Both the position numbers and the translations under genes were made by a program. A stretch of 18,597 nt of DNA, taken from contig DASTWQ010000056.1 in assembly GCA_035758545.1 (NCBI GenBank), positions 1 to 18,597 of the forward strand, read 5' to 3'. The DNA is from JAFDVN01 sp035758545 (lineage in GTDB: Bacteria > Acidobacteriota > Holophagae > Holophagales > Holophagaceae). Numbering within the stretch: position 1 is the first letter of the stretch; every line of letters starts with the position of its first letter. This document shows positions 1-5,556 of the stretch, piece by piece. Under the pieces are notes generated by a model. That model made no database searches and had not been told where the DNA came from. It saw nothing but the letters and a program-made list of their open reading frames with translations.

Positions 1-2
1 TC

Positions 3-320
3 GACCATCCCGTGGATCCCGAGGCCCTGGAGACCCTGTTCCAGGGCCCCGGCCCCGGCGGCGAGCTGCTGCGGGCCAAGGGCGTGGTGGCCTTCGCGGG
101 CTGGCCCGCGCGGGCGGACGGCAGCGACCGCTGGAGCTTCCAGGTGGCGGACGGCCGCCTGGAGATCGCCCCCCTGCCCCTCGGGCCGGAGGGTCCGGCG
201 CCCGCCATGGCGGTGGCCATCGGCCTGGACCTGAACGCCCTGGCCTGGAAGCGGGCCCTCCGGGACCTGGAGCGGGCGCCGGCCGGCGCGCGTAAAAAGG
301 TCGTGATCCGGGCCGATTAG
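3..320 (+). CDS. CobW-family GTP-binding metallochaperone, C-terminal part (5' end outside window)
   Basis: The reading frame is open from base 3 to a TAG at 318-320, so this is the last ~105 residues of a longer protein. The segment GELLRAKGVVAFAG, then WSFQVADGRLEI, then VAIGLDLNALAWKRALRDL matches the pattern of the CobW C-terminal domain: the 'LRAKG' strand, a Trp/Gln-containing strand and a closing IG-D-L helix. In that family an upstream P-loop GTPase domain, not visible here, drives delivery of metals such as Zn or Co to target enzymes. A GTG at 12 gives an apparent start, but it lies inside the conserved domain, so it is not the real start. The family call is reasonably firm. The metal and target cannot be told from this fragment. 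Confidence 0.7.
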   Translation, partial: DHPVDPEALETLFQGPGPGGELLRAKGVVAFAGWPARADGSDRWSFQVADGRLEIAPLPLGPEGPAPAMAVAIGLDLNALAWKRALRDLERAPAGARKKVVIRAD

Positions 321-373
321 GACTGGACATCCCGCGCCCCGGCGCCACAATCGGCGCGCTCCCGGGAGGGGCC

Positions 374-1258
374 ATGCGACTCGTCTGCCCAGCGGCCTTC
401 AAGGGGACCCTCAGTCCCCTGGAGGCGGCGCGGCTGCTCATGGAGCCCGGCGACCGGCTGCTGCCCCTCTCCGACGGCGGCGACGGCTTCCTGGAGTGCC
501 TTCAGGCGGGGCTCGGCGGACAGTGGCGGGAGGCCGAGGCCGCCGATCCCTTCGGCCGCCGCCGGCCCGTGCCCTGGCTGCGCCTGCCGGACGGCACCGC
601 CTGCGTGGAGAGCGCCAAGGTCATCGGCCTCGCGGGGCTGGAACGGCACGATCCCCTCGCCGCGTCCAGCCTGGGCCTGGCGGAGCTGCTCCAGGCGGTG
701 CTGGCGGAGCGCCCGCCGCGGCTCTGGGTGGGCCTGGGCGGCACGGCCACCGTGGATGGCGGCGCGGGCTGGCCCAAGCTGGCCCTCCCCCCCACCACCG
801 CGTTCTGCGACGTGGAGACGGACCTGGCGGACGCCGCGCGGATCTTCGGGCCCCAGAAGGGCGCCACCAAGGCGGACCTGCCGGTGCTCACGGAGCGTCT
901 CCTGGGCCTCTGCCTGCCCCGGGGGCCCCGCACCGGCGCCGCCGGCGGCCTCGGCGCGCGCTTCGCGGCCCTGGGCGCCCAGCTGGTGGACGGCGCCGAG
1001 GAGATGCTGCGGGTCCTGGGCTTCGACCGGGCCCTGGCGGGCTGCGACGGGGTCGTCACCGGCGAAGGGCGCCTGGACGCCTCCACCCTGGAGGGCAAGC
1101 TGCCCTGGCGCGTCGCCCTGCGGGCCCATGTCTTCGGCCTGCCGGTGCTGGGCCGCTTCGGCAGCTACGGCCCGGGCTGGGAGGCCGCCGCCGAGGCCTT
1201 CGACGAGCTGGCCTTCGGGGATCCCCGCCACGAGGACCGGGCCGTGCCGATGATCTGA
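374..1258 (+). CDS. Glycerate kinase (GlxK/GarK-type), compact form
   Basis: ATP-dependent glycerate kinase, 294 residues, presumably cytosolic, phosphorylating D-glycerate to 2- or 3-phosphoglycerate. Family motifs appear in order: an N-terminal FKGTLSPLEAA (9-19), LPLSDGGDG (30-38), GLGGTATVDGGAG (120-132), CDVETDLADAARIFGPQKGAT (145-165, key residues D146 and the GPQKGA turn), GAAGGLG (188-194) and VVTGEGRLDASTLEGK (227-242). Typical members are about 370-390 residues. The missing length lies mainly between the GGTAT motif and the CDV motif, and at the C-terminus. The usual N-terminal PDxFK is PAAFK here. A GGGAGG-type ribosome site sits 4-5 bases before the ATG. The gene converges on the next one with only 12 bases between stop codons. 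Its place in glycerate or glyoxylate metabolism is inferred from the family; no pathway partner is adjacent. Confidence 0.85.
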   Translation: MRLVCPAAFKGTLSPLEAARLLMEPGDRLLPLSDGGDGFLECLQAGLGGQWREAEAADPFGRRRPVPWLRLPDGTACVESAKVIGLAGLERHDPLAASSLGLAELLQAVLAERPPRLWVGLGGTATVDGGAGWPKLALPPTTAFCDVETDLADAARIFGPQKGATKADLPVLTERLLGLCLPRGPRTGAAGGLGARFAALGAQLVDGAEEMLRVLGFDRALAGCDGVVTGEGRLDASTLEGKLPWRVALRAHVFGLPVLGRFGSYGPGWEAAAEAFDELAFGDPRHEDRAVPMI

Positions 1259-1270
1259 AGAGGATCTGAA

Positions 1271-1834
1271 TCAGACCTCGATCTCCGAGCCCAGCACCCG
1301 CTCGCAGAGCCGGATGCGGCGGCGCAGGGGCCAGCCGTCGTAGAGGAAGAGCTCCAGGGGCCGCCACATGGCCACCCAGCCCACGATGGGCAGACCCTCC
1401 CCCAGGAAGGCGGCCAGCCCGGGTTCCGGGATCCGCTTGGCCGCCACCGCCAGCCCCAGGCAGAGGGCCAGGAGCGGCACCGCCAGCAGGAGGAAGAAGG
1501 CCCCTTCCCGGCGGTCGGCCCGCCGCTGCCGCCGCAGGCGCTCGATCTCCCAGCGGAAGTGGGCCCGGACGGCCTCCCGCAGGGCCTCCGGCTCAAGGTC
1601 CTGCGGGCTCCGCTCCCTCAGCTGGATCACGATCTTGGCGGGGGCGCGCTTGGGGACCTCCTCCATGGACTGGAGGATCCAGGCCACCGCGTCCGCGTCC
1701 AGGTCCCGCTCCCGGAAGGGCGCCGGGTCCCGGGCGTCGAAGAGCTGGCGCTCCGCCCGGAGCCGCAGGTCGATGCACACCACCCCGTCCTCCCAGCGGT
1801 AGCGCTGCGGCCAGGGCCTCGGGTCCGACGGCAT
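1271..1834 (-). CDS. Conserved two-helix membrane protein of unknown function
   Basis: A 187-residue protein I cannot assign a function. The N-terminal ~100 residues are soluble and charged, with the sequence RDPAPFRERDLDADAVAWIL (positions about 35-54) and a strand KIVIQLRE. A basic stretch (RLRRQRRADRRE) precedes a first hydrophobic helix at about 111-132. A second hydrophobic stretch around 145-165 contains GWVAMWRPLELFLYDGWPL. The combination of 'FRERDLD', a helix pair and 'MWRPLE-FLYD-WP' resembles a conserved family of uncharacterised membrane proteins that I recall from several phyla. A GGGAG ribosome site lies just before the ATG. The gene is divergent from the ABC-F gene across 68 bp and convergent with glycerate kinase, so it is probably a single-gene unit. 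The strong positive charge before helix 1 suggests that the N-terminal domain is cytoplasmic. Confidence 0.7.
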   Translation of the reverse strand: MPSDPRPWPQRYRWEDGVVCIDLRLRAERQLFDARDPAPFRERDLDADAVAWILQSMEEVPKRAPAKIVIQLRERSPQDLEPEALREAVRAHFRWEIERLRRQRRADRREGAFFLLLAVPLLALCLGLAVAAKRIPEPGLAAFLGEGLPIVGWVAMWRPLELFLYDGWPLRRRIRLCERVLGSEIEV

Positions 1835-1878
1835 GGGGACTCCCGGTTTCAGGCCTCCAGCCTAAGCCCTCCGGCCTG

Positions 1879-1884
1879 TACAAT
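1879..1884 (+). promoter_or_regulatory. Possible -10 element of the ABC-F gene
   Basis: TACAAT, one mismatch from TATAAT, lies in the 68-bp divergent gap, 18 bases before the ABC-F start codon. No good -35 hexamer is visible at 16-18 bp spacing, so this rests on the -10 alone. A GGAG ribosome site at 1894-1897 is well placed before ATG 1903. Confidence 0.35.
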
Positions 1885-1902
1885 GGAGGGTTCGGAGTCG
1901 CC

Positions 1903-3504
1903 ATGCTCGCAGTCCAAAATGTCACCATGCGCTACGGCGCGAAGATCCTCTTCGAGGACGTGACCACGACCTTCAACCCCGGCAACCGCTACGGCCTCAC
2001 GGGCCCCAACGGCGCCGGAAAGTCCACGTTCATGAAGATCCTCGCGGGCGAGCTTGAGCAGCAGACGGGCACCGTCCAGCGCCCCCGGAAGATGGGCATC
2101 CTGCGCCAGGACCAGTTCGCCTTCGACGCCTTCCGGGTCATCGACACCGTGATCATGGGCAACAAGGGGCTCTGGGAGGCGCTCCAGGAGCGGGACGCCA
2201 TCTACGCCAAGGCCGAGATGACGGACGAGGACGGCATCCGCGCCGCGGAGCTGGAGGGCGTGGTGGCGGACGAGGACGGCTACACCGCCGAGGCGGACGC
2301 GGCGGTCCTGCTGGACGGCCTGGACATCCCCGAGGAGCTCCATGACCGGAAGATGAGCGAGCTCCAGGGCGGCCAGAAGGTCCGGGTGCTGCTGGCCCAG
2401 GCCCTCTTCGGCCACCCCCAGGCCCTGCTGCTGGACGAGCCCACGAACCACCTGGACCTGGAGTCCATCCACTGGCTCGAGAGCTTCCTCAACGGGTACG
2501 ACGGCACGGTCATCGTCATCTCCCACGACCGGCACTTCCTGAACAACGTCTGCACCCACATCGCCGACATCGACTACCAGACCATCATCCAGTACACCGG
2601 CGGCTACGACGACATGGTGATGGCGAAGACGCAGGTCCGTTCCCGCATCGAGTCCGAGAACGCCCAGCGCGAGAAGAAGATCGCCCAGCTGAACGAGTTC
2701 ATCCAGCGCTTCGCCGCCGGCACCCGCTCCAGCCAGGTGAACAGCCGCCGCAAGGAGGTGGAGCGCCTGGCTCCCGGCGAGCTGGCCCGCTCCAACATCC
2801 AGCGCCCCTTCATCAAGTTCGAGCAGCGGAAGCCCGGCGGCCGCTACGCCCTGGAGTTCGAGGGCGTGAAGAAGGGCTACGACGGCCTGGAGGTCGTCAA
2901 GGGCTTCACCGCCATGGTCCAGCGGGGAGAACGGATCGCCCTCATGGGCCGCAACGGCGTGGGCAAGAGCACGCTCATCAACGCCCTGCTCGCCAACGCC
3001 CCCCAGGTCACCGAGGCCAACCTGTCCCTGGACGCCGGCACCGTGAAGTGGGGCCACGACGCGTCGGTGGGCTACTTCGCCCAGGACTTCCGCGAGAGCA
3101 TCCCCGCGGGCTGGACCATGGTGGACTGGCTGCGCCAGTTCGACCCCGACGCGACCATCGAGCAGATCCGCGGCGTGCTGGGCCAGATGCTCTTCCGCGG
3201 CGACGAGGGCACCAAGAAGACCGAGGTCCTCAGCGGCGGCGAGGCCTGCCGCCTCATGTTCTGCAAGCTCATGCTCCAGAAGCCCAACATCCTGGTGCTG
3301 GACGAGCCCACGAACCACCTGGACCTCGAGGCGGTCATCGCCCTCAACACGGCCCTCCAGAACTACGCCGGCACCCTCCTGCTCGTCACCCATGACGAGG
3401 ACCTCATCGAGGAGGTGGCCACCCGCATCTGGAACTTCAAGGACGGCGCCATCGAGGACTTCCAGGGCACCTACGAGGAGTACCAGGCCAAGGCCGGCGC
3501 CTGA
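1903..3504 (+). CDS. ybiT: ABC-F family ATPase, YbiT type
   Basis: A 533-residue soluble protein with two ATP-binding cassettes and no membrane segments, the ABC-F layout. Cassette 1 has Walker A GPNGAGKS (34-41), signature SELQGGQ (152-158) and Walker B LLLDEPTNHLD (175-185). The linker at about 236-300 is charged and helical. Cassette 2 has Walker A GRNGVGKS (349-356), signature LSGGE (443-447) and Walker B LVLDEPTNHLD (464-474). Both catalytic glutamates and both switch histidines (SHD, THD) are present. The length and sequence run closely parallel to E. coli YbiT, including a start like 'NVTM-G-K-LFE' and the motif 'RQDQFAF--F-V-DTVIMG'. ABC-F proteins act on the ribosome, usually relieving stalled elongation; this paralogue's exact role is less defined. 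It is the first gene after a divergent gap, followed 18 bp later by the sigma-54 regulator, with no clear functional link. Confidence 0.9.
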   Translation: MLAVQNVTMRYGAKILFEDVTTTFNPGNRYGLTGPNGAGKSTFMKILAGELEQQTGTVQRPRKMGILRQDQFAFDAFRVIDTVIMGNKGLWEALQERDAIYAKAEMTDEDGIRAAELEGVVADEDGYTAEADAAVLLDGLDIPEELHDRKMSELQGGQKVRVLLAQALFGHPQALLLDEPTNHLDLESIHWLESFLNGYDGTVIVISHDRHFLNNVCTHIADIDYQTIIQYTGGYDDMVMAKTQVRSRIESENAQREKKIAQLNEFIQRFAAGTRSSQVNSRRKEVERLAPGELARSNIQRPFIKFEQRKPGGRYALEFEGVKKGYDGLEVVKGFTAMVQRGERIALMGRNGVGKSTLINALLANAPQVTEANLSLDAGTVKWGHDASVGYFAQDFRESIPAGWTMVDWLRQFDPDATIEQIRGVLGQMLFRGDEGTKKTEVLSGGEACRLMFCKLMLQKPNILVLDEPTNHLDLEAVIALNTALQNYAGTLLLVTHDEDLIEEVATRIWNFKDGAIEDFQGTYEEYQAKAGA

Positions 3505-3522
3505 ACGGGCTATCATCCCCGC

Positions 3523-5433
3523 ATGGCGCCCCTCACCCCTGAGGAGTTGGACCGCATCCTCGCCTTCGCCGAGCGGCTGGGACTCTGCCTGGATCTGCCC
3601 AGCCTGGGCCTGGCGCTGAAGGAATCCCTCGCGCCTGTGGGGGTCCAGGCCGTGCGGGTGGAGCTCGAGCCCATCGGACCCGGCGGCCAGGGCTGGAGCT
3701 GGACCGACGGCGCGCCCCTGGGGCACCTCCATACGCTGAACCTCGAGACGCCCCTGGGGCCCGTGGGGCGGGTGGAGCTCGGGTTCTCCAGCGCGCCGGC
3801 CCGGGAGACCCTCGCGGAGCTGGACCGGCTCCGCCGCCCCCTCATCTACGCCAGCGACCGGATCCGGCGGCTGATGGAGCTGGACGAGACCCACCGCCGC
3901 CTCGCGGAGGAGCGCGACCGGGACCGCCTGCTGCTCGAGATCACCAACCTGCTGGTGAGCCACCGGGACCTGGGCGACCTCTTCGAGACCCTCAGTGGCG
4001 CCCTCCGGGGCCGGCTGCGGCACGACCTCCTCATCCTCTCCCTCTGGAACGAGGAGAAGGACACCGTGCGGCTCCTCTACCTGGACTTCCCCACCTCGCG
4101 CGGCGCGTTCACGGCCCCGTCCCACGACCAGGAGAAGCCCCTCTCGCGCCTGCCCTGGGCGCCCTCCATCCGGCTCCGCCGGACGATGCTGATCCAGTCC
4201 CAGGACTACGACTCCGCGGATCCCGAGGTCCGGGCCAAGGTCAGCGGCGAGGGGCTCCAGACCCTGTGCAGCGTGCCGCTCCTCTCCCGGGGCCGGGTGC
4301 TGGGCGTGCTCAACTTCGCCAGCCGCCTCGCCGGCGCCTTCAACGAGGACGATGTGCGCCTCATGGAGCGGGTGAGCGCCCAGGTGGCCCTGGCCCTGGA
4401 CAACGCCCTCGCCTACCAGGAGATCCAGGCCCTCAAGGACCGGCTCTCGGAGGAGAAGCTCTACCTCGAGGGCGAGGTGGGCGAGGACTTCGCGCCGGAC
4501 GAGGTCATCGGCGAGAGCGCGGCCCTCCAGGGGGCGCTGCGGCAGGTGAAGGCCGTCGCGCCTTCGGACGCCACCGTGCTGGTGCTCGGGGAGACGGGCA
4601 CCGGCAAGGAGCTGATGGCCCGCCTCGTCCACGAGCACAGCCGCCGCCGGGACCGCACCTTCGTGAAGCTCAACTGCGCGGCCATCCCCCTCGGGCTCAT
4701 GGAGAGCGAGCTCTTCGGCCATGAGAAGGGCGCCTTCACCGGCGCCATCGCCCAGAAGAAGGGTCGCCTGGAGCTGGCGGACGGCGGGACCCTCTTCCTC
4801 GACGAGGTGGGCGAGCTGCCCCCGGAACTCCAGCCCAAGCTGCTCCGGGCCCTCCAGGAGCGGGAGTTCGAGCGGGTCGGCGGCACCCGGACCATCTCCG
4901 TGGATGTGCGCCTGGTCGCGGCCACGAACCGGGACCTGGAGCGCATGGTCGCCGAGGGCCGCTTCCGGGCCGATCTCTACTACCGGCTCCACGTGTTCCC
5001 CGTGCGCATCCCGCCCCTGCGGGAGCGGCGGGAGGACATCCCCGCCCTGGTCCGCTACTTCACCCAGAAGCACGCCCGGCGCCTGGGGCGCGCCATCCAC
5101 CGCATCCCGGCGGAGGTCATGGCCGCCCTCCAGGCCGCGCCCTGGGCCGGCAACATCCGCGAGCTGGAGAACTTCCTGGAACGCTCGGTGATCCTCTCCA
5201 CCGGCGACGAGCTGCGGGCGCCCCTGTCCGAGCTCCGCACCGGGGAGCCCGAGCCCGTCAGCGCCGCGGGGCCCACGCTGGAAGCGGCGGAGCGGCAGGC
5301 CATCCTCCAGGCCCTGCGGGCCGCCAAGGGCAAGGTGGCCGGCCCCGAGGGCGCCGCCGCCCGGTTGGGCATGAAGCGCACGACCCTCCAGAGCCGGATG
5401 AAGAAGCTGGGCATGACGACTGCCGACATTTAG
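3523..5433 (+). CDS. Sigma-54-dependent transcriptional activator, GAF / AAA+ / Fis-type HTH
   Basis: A 636-residue bacterial enhancer-binding protein. Residues 1-115 look like a degenerate GAF-like domain. A short helical link (about 115-140) leads into a clearer GAF domain (about 140-297, with LCSVPLLSRGRVLGVLNFAS at 248-267). The AAA+ domain (about 325-560) has Walker A GETGTGKE (356-363), the sigma-54-contacting loop GAFTGA (403-408), Walker B GTLFLDEVG (422-430) and arginine-finger segment FRADLYYRL (481-489). A Fis-type helix-turn-helix ends the protein (about 588-630). There is no receiver domain, so it is probably ligand-controlled rather than phosphorylated, like FhlA or NorR. The ligand is unknown. 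The repeated palindromes at its 3' end and the sigma-54 promoter just downstream make the following efflux operon its likely target. No clear Shine-Dalgarno precedes the ATG; a TATCAT at 3511-3516, six bases before it, could mean leaderless transcription. Confidence 0.93.
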   Translation: MAPLTPEELDRILAFAERLGLCLDLPSLGLALKESLAPVGVQAVRVELEPIGPGGQGWSWTDGAPLGHLHTLNLETPLGPVGRVELGFSSAPARETLAELDRLRRPLIYASDRIRRLMELDETHRRLAEERDRDRLLLEITNLLVSHRDLGDLFETLSGALRGRLRHDLLILSLWNEEKDTVRLLYLDFPTSRGAFTAPSHDQEKPLSRLPWAPSIRLRRTMLIQSQDYDSADPEVRAKVSGEGLQTLCSVPLLSRGRVLGVLNFASRLAGAFNEDDVRLMERVSAQVALALDNALAYQEIQALKDRLSEEKLYLEGEVGEDFAPDEVIGESAALQGALRQVKAVAPSDATVLVLGETGTGKELMARLVHEHSRRRDRTFVKLNCAAIPLGLMESELFGHEKGAFTGAIAQKKGRLELADGGTLFLDEVGELPPELQPKLLRALQEREFERVGGTRTISVDVRLVAATNRDLERMVAEGRFRADLYYRLHVFPVRIPPLRERREDIPALVRYFTQKHARRLGRAIHRIPAEVMAALQAAPWAGNIRELENFLERSVILSTGDELRAPLSELRTGEPEPVSAAGPTLEAAERQAILQALRAAKGKVAGPEGAAARLGMKRTTLQSRMKKLGMTTADI

Positions 5434-5436
5434 GCA
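5421..5436 (+). promoter_or_regulatory. Putative enhancer (UAS) site 1
   Basis: TGCCGACATTTAGGCA is an imperfect palindrome (TGCC...GGCA). It includes the last codons and the TAG stop of the sigma-54 activator gene. It shares TGCCGACATTT with site 2, 18 bp downstream. Its centre is about 117 bp upstream of the predicted sigma-54 transcription start, a normal distance for an enhancer-binding-protein site. Confidence 0.5.
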
Positions 5437-5438
5437 TC

Positions 5439-5454
5439 TGCCGACATTTCGGCA
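5439..5454 (+). promoter_or_regulatory. Putative enhancer (UAS) site 2
   Basis: TGCCGACATTTCGGCA has perfect 6-bp arms (TGCCGA / TCGGCA) around a 4-bp centre, making it the best copy of the repeat. It is centred about 99 bp upstream of the predicted start of the efflux operon. It also lies within a longer imperfect dyad, GCATCT...AGATGC, at about 5434-5461. Confidence 0.55.
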
Positions 5455-5458
5455 AAGA

Positions 5459-5469
5459 TGCCTTCGGCA
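5459..5469 (+). promoter_or_regulatory. Putative degenerate enhancer site 3
   Basis: TGCCTTCGGCA carries the same TGCC/GGCA ends and the half-site TCGGCA, but with a shorter centre than sites 1 and 2. It starts 20 bp after site 2. It could be a weak third binding site or a chance half-site. Confidence 0.3.
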
Positions 5470-5480
5470 CTTTTCGTCAT

Positions 5481-5518
5481 GTTTGCTTCAAAATATTACT
5501 ATAATTAGATTTATAGCA
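5481..5518. promoter_or_regulatory. A/T-rich spacer with IHF-like core and a TATAAT hexamer
   Basis: This is a sharply A/T-rich tract in an otherwise ~70 % GC window, lying between the palindromic repeats and the sigma-54 promoter. It contains TCAA-N4-TTA at 5488-5498, matching the conserved core of the IHF consensus (WATCAANNNNTTR). DNA bending here would bring the enhancer to the promoter. It also contains a perfect TATAAT at 5500-5505. That could be a sigma-70 -10 giving a second start near 5512, but I see no convincing -35 at 16-18 bp. Confidence 0.4.
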
Positions 5519-5519
5519 T

Positions 5520-5535
5520 TGGCACAGGAATCGCT
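5520..5535 (+). promoter_or_regulatory. Sigma-54 (-24/-12) promoter of the efflux operon
   Basis: TGGCACAGGAATCGCT matches the consensus TGGCAC-N5-TTGCW at all -24 positions and at the -12 GC. The two key dinucleotides, GG at 5521-5522 and GC at 5533-5534, start 12 bp apart as required. The one deviation is C for T in the -12 element. Transcription would start near 5546, leaving an ~11-base leader that includes the GGAGG ribosome site (5547-5551) before ATG 5557. The preceding gene encodes a sigma-54 activator, which supports the call. Confidence 0.7.
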
Positions 5536-5556
5536 CTGGGTGATCTGGAGGTTCTC

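Noticed and set aside
374..1269. Other long plus-strand frames within the glycerate kinase gene (for example 496-1269)
   Set aside because: They have Arg/Gly/Pro-rich composition typical of frame-shifted high-GC coding sequence; the kinase motifs occupy a different frame.
1260..1279. Short dyad GAGGATCTGA / TCAGACCTC between the convergent glycerate kinase and membrane-protein genes as a bidirectional terminator
   Set aside because: The arms nearly touch, so a hairpin loop would need to open part of the stem, and there is no T-run on either strand.
1849..5100. Very long minus-strand open frame (1083 codons) opposite the ABC-F and sigma-54 activator genes
   Set aside because: Its translation is low-complexity Gly/Ala/Val/Leu/Glu/His-rich sequence with no domain pattern. 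It is the antisense shadow of two clear genes, produced by high GC. Similar minus-strand frames at 5488-7263, 6476-8446, 8214-9848 and 9707-12634 are rejected for the same reason.
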